Positions 10,783-22,066 of a DNA stretch of 64,000 nt are shown piece after piece. Both the position numbers and the translations under genes were made by a program. The first letter of the stretch is position 1. Each line of letters starts with the position of its first letter. The DNA is from Pseudofabraea citricarpa (lineage: Eukaryota > Ascomycota > Leotiomycetes > Helotiales > Dermateaceae): contig JAPWGK010000003.1 of the NCBI GenBank assembly GCA_029641185.1, positions 1,302,001 to 1,366,000 on the forward strand, read 5' to 3'. Below the pieces are notes generated by a model, which did no database searches, was not told where the DNA came from, and was given only the letters and a program-made list of their open reading frames with translations.

Positions 10783-11199
10783 TGCAACGTTTTCGAACGA
10801 TCTAATTATGTCAAAGGCCCAAAAATTGGCAAGCATTGCTTTGGATCCCAGGGAGTTGAGATGTAGCGTTATGGATAGGTATAAAGCCTCCGTGATCAAC
10901 AAAGGCCATTGTTTTTTGTTTTTTTCGAGAACAACAAAGAGCTTCGAACAAAGGGCTGTTGTTTCCTGGTGGCTTCTTTGCCGGAAAATTTTCAACTCTA
11001 GTCTCTTGACTTTAGAGCAAAGAGTACAACAGTTTCATCTGAAGGATGGAAAGCGAGGAGACGGATAGGTTGCTTTTGCTTAACTTGAAACCTTAAATCG
11101 GAACAAACGAATTGCTAAAGCATTAACACCTGCGTAGGTATTTATTTTTAGCTTGAAGATACCAAGAAAGCGCTCAAGTAAAATTTGTTTTAATCCACC
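10783..11199. other. Spacer upstream of hypothetical gene, downstream of GH2 gene
   Basis: About 420 bp separating two minus-strand genes. It includes the presumed promoter of the 10150-10782 gene and the 3' region of the GH2 gene. No other element was recognised. Confidence 0.5.
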
Positions 11200-14088
11200 T
11201 TACAAAGGCGCATAAATCTCAACCTCAATAATGCCCAATTGGACCACATCATCGTCGCCTCCCGAGGCGATTGTAATACTTCCCCCCTTCCGGGCATCAA
11301 AGGCCAAAGTCACATATCCCAACGAAGTCGGTATCGTCCCTGAGAATACAACCTCATCATCTACACTAACGACAATATCATACTTCCTAGACTGAAACCT
11401 CTCCATTTTCAAAACAACCTGGTCAATTCCAGCCGCTTCTTCTTGGAGTGTATAAGTGATCCATGTATCACTCGTAGATGAACTCGCACTCCACTGCGTT
11501 AACTCGTTATCATCAAATGAATTGTTAGCATTCGATGCGTTCGCGCCGGCTTCCACAGAAATGATTTTCAATGCTTTTCGTTTTGGAGTATATGATTCTC
11601 CACTTGGTGTTGGACCTCGGGATAGATAAGATGGAAGATCGCGCGCAGCAATATATGTACTCAATCCATGGTCATTTGCAAAACGCTTAGTCTCGAGTGT
11701 GAGAGAAGTTGATTTAAGACTTTCTGATTCTGCTCTGACAGTGACTTTGCCTGGCGTTATAGTTGAGCGTAGTATAACTCGATTTACACCATTTTCGACC
11801 GGTAAAGTTGTTGAATGAATATAGTTATCGGGTCCTTGTGCAATACCACCTAACCAGGTAGCTTCGCCTTCGAGGGTAAATTCAATAGCATTGAGAGCAA
11901 TTGGGCATCGCTTCCCTTCCCGATCGACAACTTCTACATCGATAAATGCAAGGTCGGCCCCATCAGCATAAAACCCAGTTGGTGATGTATGTGAACTAAG
12001 CCGGATGGCAAAAGGCTCGCCAGAAGTAATTTTGGTGTCGAGTATATTTGATGTCTTGCTATCAGCAGTATAACCAAGAGCTGTGAGCTCTCCTGGCTCA
12101 TATGTAACGTTCGTAAAAGTGAATAAGAAACGATGAGTCTGGTTACCTAGACCGAGCGAATTTCCATTCAGTTGAAGTTCAACCTCGTCAGCCGTAGAAA
12201 CGACGTATATGTTCTTGACCGTATCCGTTGCATAATTCCAATGGCCCACAATATGTCCAGCTTGAACTTCGACATCAACCCAGCCATTCCACATAACTTG
12301 ATGAGCATACCATCCATCCTTTGGCAACCGAACAGGGTCGACTTCTCCTGAGCGTCGATAGTTCTCTGCACCTCGGTGATGTGTATTTGAATCTGAGAAT
12401 ATAATGTTCACACCTCCAGCGTTGACACGTTCACCTGTGCCGGGACGCATCTCATAGTAATCATACCAGCGAACAACATTTTCAACGGCATGAGAGTCTT
12501 GATTCCGGTTGTACTCGCTTGCGTCTTCGTCTTTGTACAACGGCCCATCGCCATCTTGATGATATGGAGGTGAAAATTCATCCCAGTATTTCCGGAGTCC
12601 CTCGTCACGTGAGTATTCCATCTGCCATAAAGGGATGCGTGCTCCTTTATTGATGTATAACATCTCACCACCAAATTCAGCAACTGAGCTATTAAGCATT
12701 TCTCTGCTACCGGAAGCTCTCCCTCCATACGGGTCGTAGGTGTCACGAATATCATTCATCTCAGTCATGTGATCCTCCGAAATGGCTTTGTTTCCTGCCT
12801 CGTAGAAGATCACGCTGGGATTGTTGCGATTATATATGATGGCATCGCGCATGACCTCCATACGTTGCTCCCAACGTCGTCCCTCAACATCGGACTCCGA
12901 ATCACCTGCGGGCATGGACTGCAATAGTCCTAAGCGATCAAGCGACTCGACATCTTGCTTCCAAGGTGTAACGTGCATCCAACGGACCAGTGCCCCGTGG
13001 CTCTCAACAATAAGCTGGTTAGAGAAGTCGGAAACCCAAGCCGGTACGGAATTACCGAGAGCGACCCATTCATTTGTGGTACGCTGCGCATAACCTTTAA
13101 GGTGCAGCGCACGATCATTCAGCGTGAACATTCCATCCTCGAATGCGGTTTTACGGAAGCCCGTTTGCGTTGAAACATGATCGATTTCTTTACCGTCAAC
13201 GCTTAAAATTGTGTGTACAGTATAGAGATACCCATATCCCCAACTCCAGAAGTGCAGTCCGTCGACTGTATCCGAAAGACTGATTGTTGTAGTCTCATTT
13301 GCACCAAGGGTGTGGTCTTCTCCTTTGATGGTTCTGATGGTCCTCTTATCCATATCTTCAATCAAAACTTGATAGCTGAACGTCTTTGAAGTCGTATAAT
13401 CATTTTTGATCTGCGTCTCGGCTGTAACTTTTGCCGTTCTTTTCCCAATATCGATATCTCGAGCATAAATATAAGCGCCAGTGGTCTTCAGGTTCGAATA
13501 TAGCGGAAGTGTTTGATATATTTTATCCGTAATATGCAAGTAGACATTCTTATTAATCCCTCCATAATTGGCATAGAAGTTCCGATCGTTCCACTGATAT
13601 CTAGAATTTGAAGATTTCTCTCGGTAATCCCAGCTACTATCGATGCGTGCAGCCAGCACGTTATCTTTACCAAGAAGAACGAGATGGGTAATGTCGAAAC
13701 CAAAAGCCATGATTCCATTCTCGCTTCTTCCGATCCATTCCCCATTCAGGTAGAACTCACCACCATGCCGGATGCCCTCGAACTCAAGAAAAATCTTGTT
13801 ACTTGTAGTCACATTGGGAAGTTGGAAGTTCTTCCTATACCAGGCGATGCCTGTCGAAAGATTGGCAATATCGAGACGAAAAGCTTCGTCTTCGTTCCAA
13901 GCATAAGGGGCTGTAACATTCTTCCACGATAGGTCATTGAAGTCTGGTCTTTCGGCTCCGGTTAGGTCACCAACCAGTACTTTCCAACCAGGATTGAAAT
14001 TATATTTCGTTCGTATTCCCTCGCTTGCTTGAGGAGCACATGTCACTAAACCAAATAGAAGAAAGATTAGAGCGCGAAGTCGAAACAT
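11200..14088 (-). CDS. Secreted glycoside hydrolase family 2 protein (beta-galactosidase-like), acid/base Glu replaced
   Basis: Intronless 962-aa protein, start chosen at 14088 because MFRLRALIFLLFGLVTCA is a clear signal peptide (an earlier Met at 14103 adds five residues). Order of parts: GH2 N-terminal sugar-binding sandwich (about 30-190, WYRKNFQLP, LEFEGIRHGGEFYLNG), immunoglobulin-like domain (about 200-300), TIM barrel (about 310-600), beta domains of DUF4982/Big type (about 640-840) and a discoidin-like C-terminal domain (about 850-962, WSASSSTSDTWITYTL). The likely nucleophile is the Glu in WQMEYSRDEG (codon 12616-12618). The usual GNE acid/base motif reads YEAGNKAIS, with Lys codon AAA at 12787-12789. 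A GH2 enzyme without this Glu would be expected to be weak or inactive; a single G-to-A change accounts for it. Likely acts outside the cell on plant galactosides if active. Confidence 0.9.
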   Translation of the reverse strand: MFRLRALIFLLFGLVTCAPQASEGIRTKYNFNPGWKVLVGDLTGAERPDFNDLSWKNVTAPYAWNEDEAFRLDIANLSTGIAWYRKNFQLPNVTTSNKIFLEFEGIRHGGEFYLNGEWIGRSENGIMAFGFDITHLVLLGKDNVLAARIDSSWDYREKSSNSRYQWNDRNFYANYGGINKNVYLHITDKIYQTLPLYSNLKTTGAYIYARDIDIGKRTAKVTAETQIKNDYTTSKTFSYQVLIEDMDKRTIRTIKGEDHTLGANETTTISLSDTVDGLHFWSWGYGYLYTVHTILSVDGKEIDHVSTQTGFRKTAFEDGMFTLNDRALHLKGYAQRTTNEWVALGNSVPAWVSDFSNQLIVESHGALVRWMHVTPWKQDVESLDRLGLLQSMPAGDSESDVEGRRWEQRMEVMRDAIIYNRNNPSVIFYEAGNKAISEDHMTEMNDIRDTYDPYGGRASGSREMLNSSVAEFGGEMLYINKGARIPLWQMEYSRDEGLRKYWDEFSPPYHQDGDGPLYKDEDASEYNRNQDSHAVENVVRWYDYYEMRPGTGERVNAGGVNIIFSDSNTHHRGAENYRRSGEVDPVRLPKDGWYAHQVMWNGWVDVEVQAGHIVGHWNYATDTVKNIYVVSTADEVELQLNGNSLGLGNQTHRFLFTFTNVTYEPGELTALGYTADSKTSNILDTKITSGEPFAIRLSSHTSPTGFYADGADLAFIDVEVVDREGKRCPIALNAIEFTLEGEATWLGGIAQGPDNYIHSTTLPVENGVNRVILRSTITPGKVTVRAESESLKSTSLTLETKRFANDHGLSTYIAARDLPSYLSRGPTPSGESYTPKRKALKIISVEAGANASNANNSFDDNELTQWSASSSTSDTWITYTLQEEAAGIDQVVLKMERFQSRKYDIVVSVDDEVVFSGTIPTSLGYVTLAFDARKGGSITIASGGDDDVVQLGIIEVEIYAPL

Positions 14089-14143
14089 GATTTTGAGATA
14101 CAAACAGTCCGATTTGAAGATAAGAACTCAAATTTTGTCACTG

Positions 14144-14153
14144 ATTATATATG
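14144..14153 (-). promoter_or_regulatory. TATA-like element upstream of GH2 gene
   Basis: On the minus strand the sequence ACATATATAATCAG lies about 60 bp before the chosen GH2 start. Its position suits a core promoter element with a short leader. Such matches are common in AT-rich DNA. Confidence 0.35.
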
Positions 14154-15880
14154 TTTTGATAGTCTACATAAATGTTAATTCTCCTTGATTCTTTAGGAAA
14201 AGTTTCGCAGCTCGGGTTAAACCTGGCGGGAAATGGAATTTACTTTCCGGTAAACCATACAAATTTACCGCCAGACCATTCGCTAACGATCGACTGGCGC
14301 GGCCGAGAGAATGATCAGCCGTGGTACACAACAATACCGGCAGTTGTCAAGGTGGCGCGGAAGCAATTGAAATTTCAAGTACAAAGTTGCCAAAAGGTAT
14401 AAAACTTGAAACTACATCATAAATTCAAAGCATATACTCACAATACAGTATATATGAAGTATACATTCATGCGTCAACTGAGATTGAAATAATAATTGAG
14501 AGAAGAATAAATCAAGAAGGGCCAATCATGCGCTAAATTTTAAATAATTATAGAACCGTATACGGCATTGCGGGGAACAGATCGAAAAGAAGATTCGGCA
14601 TATAACCTAGCGAGAAAGTAAAAGTTAGAAACACCGCCTCCCTCATATCTCCAATCTTAAAGTTCGTCAAATCCCATGTTCTAAAAAGTGATGCCAAGAA
14701 CTGATACTTCGTGTTCGGCAGAATGGATAAAATCCCCTCTTCACCTTCCCCGCATCGGATTGATATATATGTGCAGGCTTAAATGCAGATCACAATTGAT
14801 AATATGCCTAGTCTTGCATTTGCAGAGCTAGAATAGTTAGAGATATTCTCTACTAAATCCCGACGACGAACATTTAGGTTAGGTATTGAAGGCTCGCGTA
14901 ATATTTGGCATCCTTACAAAACCAACTTTTGTTATGATAATTCACTCAAGCTATTTCAATCTCTAGTTTATATGCCTAGATTTAATAAGGTGCAAAAATT
15001 GTGGGGAAATTCAAGACTATCTTGTCCGAAATTATCGTGCCTATTAAACTTATCTTTTGAGAGATTATTTACAAAGTGCGAAGACAGAAGCGTTATTGTA
15101 CTGTATAAGCTCTATAATAAACTTATAATAATACGAGATAATCAATTCTTAACTGTTTGTAGTCAAGATGAGATATACTGTAATATATGTTAATTCAAGG
15201 CGCGTGTATCTTAGACTTCAACACTAAAAGTTACTTTTAAGTTGTTTCTTAGCCAGTAAAATAAGATAATTGCCCATTAAACATATCATTCTTAACATTA
15301 CTACTTGCACGAGTTTTTATAATTTTATTTTCCTAAATTTCCTGAATATCTGAGTAATTTGCGATTTTTCGATAGTCTAAGGTAATAGCATACTTTATAA
15401 TGACGAAGTACTTTGCTGCTTCGTAGATATTTTATGCTTTGAATTAACTAGGTACGTACTAGATATACATCTGGAATACTCCAAGTTAAATTTAATGCTT
15501 TTAAAGACTGAAATTCATTATGGAGGTAAAATATTTAAATGTGTTAAAATAGGTCTGATCACTGTGGAGCAGTTCCAAGTTCGCCAATATTCCCCCTCCT
15601 TGTACCATGATAATTAACAATAGAGATTATTCTGTCACAGCACAGGGAGGGATCTTGAAACAGCAGTAGATATGATTGATCCGATAAAATATTCAGTCAT
15701 GACGATTACCATCCGACTAACGCGTTGAATCTCGCTTTGACCAACAGTACAGATCTGATTCAGCATGGTAGACTGCACTGTTCTCCTGTCAAAAAGCGAT
15801 CCCTTGACAATAAATGCTTTTACAGCTTTGAGTATACACTTCTCGGGGCAAATTAAAGGTGCTGTAACATGTTACTGTCC
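14154..15880. other. AT-rich gene-empty region
   Basis: About 1.7 kb upstream of the GH2 gene. Beyond a few hundred bases of likely promoter it is strongly AT-rich with only short open frames of no recognisable content (for example 14972-15193). No terminal repeats, integrase or reverse transcriptase fragments were recognised. Confidence 0.5.
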
Positions 15881-17651
15881 TCACATGACTTCTCTGACAT
15901 CAATTCGCAGAATTCTCTCCACAGGATCATAACTAAAGGGCTCCAGCCAATGATCTGCGTCAAATGCTAGTGAAGTGGGGGAAGTGAAGCCGATCATAAC
16001 TTTTTGAATATACCACCATGAATCATAACATCCTGCTCCGGCGACACCAGCCGACACACGTTTCTCCGTCTGAAGGTCAAATATTTTGCGAGTCGGACGA
16101 AACCAAGCTGCTTCCACTAGAATATATCAAATGGTAGTTCGTGTATTGTTTTCGGACTAGATCACTGTATTTGGAATATGGTCTGCTCAGGAAACTGTCA
16201 GTCATCATTTCCTCTACAGGCATGGCTGTGGAATTTGGGGTAATATTTGTACTTCTTATCCTGTGGAGGCAAATTTGATGAATTATATTAGCAGACTGTC
16301 TTAGAGAAGTTCGATGTCACTTTTTGTGGCTGGTGTAACTCGGCCCATCAGGGTGGTACCACTTTGCAGGCCCTTTTGGACGATTTTTGCTGATATTCTC
16401 ATCCTCGGTGGATGACAGAAGAATGACTCGGGGAAAATAGTGGGACAGAATTCCTCGAAAGTATTGCCGAGCCAATTCGCACATCGTTGTATCGCATCCG
16501 ACAAGGGTGATATTTTGCAAACAAACCAAGAGGGCACGAGACTGTAATTCGGCTGCAACCGAAAATGAGCTATCGTTGCTCTAGAGGAAACTCGCAAGAT
16601 CTGTAACGACTTCATCTTTTCTACCCGATAAGCCTCAAATCTGGACCGAAAGTAAAATATGTGTCTTACAGACTGTATTGGGACCTTACTCCGCAAAGCA
16701 TGTCGGTCTGCTGTCGTATTTGGAGAAGAATGCGGGTTTGAAAACTAGATAAAACAAAATTCTCCTGGCACTGCCTCTAGAATCGCAGAATGAACCCATA
16801 TTGGGGCATGTTTGCGTAAAGTTATCGTGGTACGGTGCATCATGTGGCGCCTTAGCAACCACCACCGCCGAAGTGAGGACGGGACTGTATGATCGTCCCG
16901 GGGCAAGGAATACCATGAAGAATGAGGGGATACCTGTCGATGGACAATGGATGAGATCTGAATGATCCCTATTCGGGATGACAGCGGTTACCAGCATCCA
17001 AGTCGAAAGATGAAGTGAGTATGGTAGGCAGACCGAGGTTGCAAGTCCGACGCCTGGAGAACGGAGTTTCATGGAGAACCTGTAAACTGTTACGGAGAGA
17101 ACCGGGCACGAACTGGTCTTAGCCTGTCATGAATGATTTCCTAGGGATGACGGACGAGTCACCACGTTTTGATTCCTTCTGTCACGCCCGAGCACATTGT
17201 CACACGTTTTAGCGACACGAAGAGACGCCAAGGCAGCCGCACGGTACGATTTGATTGGGAGATCTGGCGCCAGCTATTAGCCGGGAACACTCATACACAG
17301 CTGAGCCACCCCAGCATTATGCCTTCCAGGATTTATATCCTCAAAGAATGGCCCCTGCTGCAAGAACAGAAGGTTAGATGGCCGTCGCTTGTTTAACCGA
17401 CAGTGGCTGTGATCAAGCACAGACCAGGGGACGGGAAGCTCGAAAAGATGCGATTCGTTCAGCAAACAAGCTTCGAAACGAACGCCGATCATGAAACCAT
17501 GGCGCATTTCTTGCAGAGACATCAAAAGTTTTGAACTTGTAACACTGCACCAGTCCAGTATTGTGCTCTTCGATGTTTTCAGATCGACAACATAGAAGGA
17601 ATTTTCTCCCGGGGATCGCCTGAACCCCTGCTGTGGATTATTGCGGGCCAC
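15881..17651 (-). pseudogene. Block of minus-strand coding-like fragments, unassigned gene or gene remnants
   Basis: Base composition rises above the AT-rich flank and several minus-strand segments look coding, but I cannot join them into one frame. They are 17277-17651 (contains FYVVDLKTSKSTILDWCSV and MRHGFMIGVRFEACLLNE), part of 16686-17072, 16317-16590 (acceptor CTCTAG then NITLVGCDTTMCELARQYF and RVILLSSTEDEN) and 15881-16125 (acceptor TTCTAG then VSAGVAGAGCYDSWWYIQKV, ending in DVREVM). Each ends in a stop or needs an intron with an unconvincing donor. This could be one intron-rich unknown gene, two genes, or decayed copies. No domain was recognised, and I assign no function. Confidence 0.3.
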
Positions 17652-18295
17652 TCAGTTATTGATCAACGCCTCGTTTCTTGGTAACATCCTTGGTCTTTGC
17701 GCTGTCGTTCATCTGGCAGTTGAAAAGGGACATTTGACGTAGCCCTACGGTGGCATTTTTTCGTAAAACCTGTCACCTTCATCTGTGCAATGGAATGTAA
17801 GTACCTGATTGATTGAACAGAAGAAAAAAACAGCTAGAATTTGAGCATAGTTTGATCAAAGCTCCAAAATGCCATTAAGTGATGGAAATTGTTCTAGAGA
17901 CAGCCACAAAGTTATGACTTGGCGGGGTGTTTGACCAAGGCGATCTTCCAAGAGATTGGAACTTTAGGCCTCAACCCAAGCATGCTCAGACTTTACCAAG
18001 ACTTATGGAGACCTCCTTTACTGGTCGGATCATTGCTTGGAAGGAACAAGCTATACGAGGGCGTCTTTGGCTTGGTCTATGGCTTAGTACCAAGCATTCA
18101 TGTTATCCAGAGTATAAAGACTCATCTTAGATCCTCCATTAAACAGCATCAATCAATCAGTTCATCTTCTCAGCTTTCTCTAATCCTTTCTTTCGCAGCC
18201 TTTTTTTGACGCAGGTCGCCTTTTTTTTACTGTATCATACTTTGTATACCATTCTCTTCACTTCAAACTTTCACTTCTTTTCAACCTTTTTCAAG
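17652..18295. other. Promoter and leader region of the Egh16-like gene
   Basis: About 640 bp. The last 120 bases before the start codon are pyrimidine-rich (runs of TTTC and CTTTC), typical of strongly expressed fungal leaders, and a TATA-type element lies at 18113-18119. The more distal part holds no recognisable gene. Confidence 0.5.
18113..18119 (+). promoter_or_regulatory. TATA box of the Egh16-like gene
   Basis: The sequence TATAAAG occurs about 180 bp upstream of the start codon and directly before a CT-rich leader. This is the expected layout for a highly expressed fungal gene. Support is positional only. Confidence 0.5.
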
Positions 18296-19325
18296 ATGCA
18301 ATATTCATCCACTCTCCTTGTTGCGGCCTTTGCCGTTACCAATGTTCTCGGTCACGGTGTTATCACCGAGGTACAGGGCGCCAATGGTTAGTAAAGTCTT
18401 CTCTCTTGAATTCGACTCGGAGCTAACATTTTCTTTAGGCGTCACCATGCCTGGTTTGACCGTCGCTGATGGAACCCCAAGAGATTGCCCCTCAGCTGGC
18501 TGCGGTGCTCAATCTGATACTGCTATCATTCGCAAGAATGAGCTCGGTACCAGCAAGGCATCCGCTCTCGGCCGTACCACTGGTTCCGGGCCAGTCGATG
18601 CTACTAAGATGATGAATGTTTTCATGGATGGTGCTGCTGGTAAGACTTGCTTCATATCTGATCATTGAATACCCGACTGACATTCCAAAGGCAACACCAC
18701 CGCTGTCCGTGAGGCTCGTGCTATCCATTTGGCTGCTATGGCCAAGCGTCAACTTTTCGGAGGCAACAACAAGGCCGCTGCTGGAACCAAGACCCCAGCC
18801 GGTACTGTCGAGACTGGTGTTAAGGCTGCCACTGGACAAGGTGCCTCATCTGGTCTTCCAGCCACCAATGCTGCTGGTGAGATCGACATGACTCTTCACC
18901 AGATCAATCAAGATGGTGCTGGACCATTCACCGCCATGGTCGACGGTACCTCCGGAGGACAAGATGTCGCCGCATTCAAAAGCGCTGAGGTCACCCAGAA
19001 TGTTCCAGGTCTCGTTGCTGGTATCTCTACCGCAACCAACATGGACTTCAAGGTCACCATGGCCATGCCAGCTGGCATGACCTGCAATGGACAAGTTGGA
19101 GGTGCTAGCAACGTCTGCGTTGCCAAGCTCCAGAACGCTACCCCAGCTGGTCCTTTCGGAGGAGCCATCGCTTTCACTCAATCAACTGCCGCCAGAAAGC
19201 GTGCTCTGCAATACAGACTCCGCAAGCGTAACTTGGCCAAGTCCCTTGGACGCAGACAAACCGAGGAGGATGTTGACATCGATGAGCTCGAGGAGCTCAT
19301 CGCTCTTGAGGACGCCACCAAGTAA
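18296..19325 (+). CDS. Egh16/Gas1-like secreted appressorial-type protein (DUF3129)
   Basis: Predicted 308-aa secreted protein of the Egh16/Gas1 (MAS) family, members of which are expressed during appressorium formation and penetration in powdery mildews and rice blast. Exons: 18296-18386, 18439-18639 and 18691-19325, with consensus splice sites that keep frame (GANG-VTMPGLTVADGTPRDC and MDGAAG-NTTAVREARA). A signal peptide covers about 19 residues, ending near NVLGHG; mature His is expected right after it. Cys residues sit in the family positions (TPRDC, SAGC, MTCNG, NVC). A low-complexity Gly/Ala/Thr insert (about 135-170) follows AMAKRQ. The C-terminal 50 residues are unusual: three basic clusters (RKR, LRKR, GRR) followed by an acidic tail (QTEEDVDIDELEELI). 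The gene is GC-richer than its flanks, with a strong promoter layout. Confidence 0.88.
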
Positions 19326-20170
19326 AGTGTGAACTCTAGACGAACATTTCATTTATTTGCCATTTTTAGCGTATCATTCTTCGGCCGGGTGGCGGCACAG
19401 CAGGGTTCTTGTTCTGGGGATATCTATACTACACTCCTTTTTATAGTGTGAGAGAAGATGGGACTTGAACTACATTACATTCCTTTCTAGTTAGACTTTA
19501 TATACCTTACGACTTTTCGTTTTTTTACTCTCTCTCTTCTTACTGGACAATGTGAACGTGATCCACATTTATAATTTGATTTTTATCATTTTACTGCCAT
19601 CTTGAGCTCAAAATCACCGTCTTTGGGTTCTGTTAAAAAAGAATCTAGCTTACAGAGGATTTCAAATGATAATCACTACGAACCCTGGGGAAGATCTTGA
19701 AACGGCCTGTCCCCCGGTTTTACCCCACATCATCCATAAAAGTAGATCAGGTGGCGCATTATCTGCTTCATTTGCGCTAAGAAAGTCTCCAATGATTCAC
19801 TCAAGATTCAGCCAAGAAAATAGGGGCTACTCGCAAGAATAGAAGAAAAGAACGTAGAGGGGGGGTGAAAAATCATTAAGCGAGCTTAGAGGCTTGGATT
19901 TTGCCAATCTGGGGATCGACTGAGACAAAGCCAAGGTCAGCCCAGGGCTATGTCTTTTCTACTAGTAGTGACCTAATAATAAGTAATTCCTGACGTATCT
20001 CATATCCACGACTCATGTCTCTTGCTGTTTTCAGTTCTAAGAAAGCTATGCAATGGCGTCGTTTGTCACTGAAACTTCGGCTAACTTTCTCTCATGCTTA
20101 ACTTATATATGCAAAGCTCTACCATGATGACAAAGGACTGTTTACCATGAAAGAAAGGTTTACTGGGTGA
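19326..20170. other. Convergent intergenic region
   Basis: About 840 bp between the 3' ends of the Egh16-like and GMC genes. It includes a T-rich probable 3' untranslated region just after 19325. No gene or repeat was recognised. Confidence 0.5.
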
Positions 20171-22066
20171 TCACCAATCCTGCTTGATTAAATCTGCTCC
20201 CTTCTCAGCAACAGCATACACAGTAGCCTGGATATTGCCCAAAGGTTCAATAGGAAAAACGCTAGCATCAATGACTCTCAAGTTTTTCATTCCATGTACA
20301 ATCAACCTCTCATTCACAACACCACCTAGCTCTTTTGGCATCATAGCACAAGTTCCCGAAGGATGGAAAGCGGTAAATAATCGTTCTTTGGTAATCTCCT
20401 TTGCTGCATCGAGACTTGTTGCATCTGCTTCCAGGGGTATTCTTCGGCCGCCTTTCTTCAAAAGGTTCGACATTGGAGCTGTAGAAACGATTTTCTCGAG
20501 GTATTGCGTGTGGCGAGCAAGAATCTCAAGATCGATTGGGTGCGATAGATAGCGTGGATCGTAGTGTAAATCCGCAATCGGATCGGAACTGTTTATGTGG
20601 ACAACACCGCGAGAAAATGGATGGTTGATCATTGTTATAATCGTAATATAATTCCCCGCTGATTCCTTGGAGAACAAAATACTCATATTCGTCCTTTGGC
20701 TAGAGTTGAGTTGTAGTGGGAGATACATGTATTCGCATGATGATTCTTTCGGGTCGAGAAGCTCTTGGCGCAGAAGTTTATATTGCATTTCCTGAGCTGG
20801 AAAAGCTGGATAATCCACATTATCGAGGTGCTCGCTAAGAATTTTCTCAATTTCTTCTCTGCTCAAAGCACCGTTGATATCAGCCATCGGCATATATGAG
20901 ATGCTCAGCGGTGTTCCATTCAAAGGCCCGCTCTGGGTTTCTTGGTACAATGCCAGCACTGCTTGAACGATGTTAGGGTCTCGTAAAATATCTCCCGAGA
21001 CTTGATCGTCAGCTACTTCGAAACTCAAACTAGATAAAGGATGATCCTGAAGGTTTTCTCCAACCTGTGCATTATCGACAACCACTGGAATGCCGTGTTT
21101 TGTTAAAAGTTCTCTCCCGCCAATACCCGAGAGTTCGAGAATTTGAGGCGATTTGATAGCTCCTGCTGAAAGAATGACCTCCTTCTTAGCGGAGATTACC
21201 TTCCTGTCTTCTTTGCGAACCACTTGCACACCGGTCACAACAGCGAGACCATCAGTTTTCTCCAGCAAAAGTTTTTCCACTACTGTCTCTGTTAAAACGA
21301 ACAAATTGGGCCGTTCAGCGATATTCGGGGAGTAGAAGGCTAATGCAGAGTAGCCTCGGGCTTTCGTCTTCGGATCTATTGAGAGTGGATTTGTAAAGGC
21401 GCCCAGTTTTTCTCCTGCAATTGGGTCTCCTGGCAAATGATATCCCAGATTTTTAAAAGTCTCCTGCCACGCCTCATTAAAAGCGCCATATCCATCAGCA
21501 AAGGCTACTGGTAATGGTCCTTCATCACCTTGTGCCTTCACGTCAACATAATCAAGCTGTAGCTGATTTACCAACTCCTCAGACGGTGGATAGAATGTGT
21601 GGAATTTGCGATAATATGGTGCCATGGCGTCTGCTCCCCATCCTGAATTTCCAAGAGCCTCCCATGCGTTGAGATTCGCTTTCGATGGGTACAGGATAGC
21701 TGAGAAATTAATAGCAGAGCTGCCACCCAAGACACGACCTCGTGGGCATGCTATCTGTCGATTGTTCACGGCCGCCTGGTAATATCAGTATTATCCATCC
21801 TTGAACTCAAAAATAAGGTCATCTACCTGAGGTACACTCATAAACATCCAATCATACTCGGGATCTTCGTAAAGACTGGTCATCAATCCGGGAGTATCTA
21901 CTCGTGGATCTCCCCTATGATCAGCACCTGCTTCTACTACAAGCACCTTCTTTGAAGCATCTTCACTAAGGCGAGCAGCAACAACAAGACCTGCGGTCCC
22001 ACCACCAACAATGATAAAATCAAATTCAGTCGCGTCACTAAGTATACTTGCAATTGTATCTGCCAT
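20171..22066 (-). CDS. GMC-family FAD oxidoreductase (choline dehydrogenase-like)
   Basis: 614-aa flavoprotein of the glucose-methanol-choline family, which oxidises alcohols with FAD. Exons 21827-22066 and 20171-21775, joined over a 51-nt intron (CAG|GTAGAT, ACCAG|GCG). The FAD-binding beta-alpha-beta motif is FIIVGGGTAGLVVAARLSE at residue 17 onward. GMC signature 1 follows the splice (RGRVLGGSSAINF) and signature 2 is GAIKSPQILELSGIG. The catalytic His appears in FHPSGTCAMMP, and the C-terminal flavin-site motif is EPLGNIQATVYAVAEKGADLI. There is no signal peptide, so the protein is probably cytosolic, unlike secreted aryl-alcohol or glucose oxidases. Length is usual for the family. The substrate cannot be read from sequence and no cluster partner is nearby. 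Confidence 0.95.
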
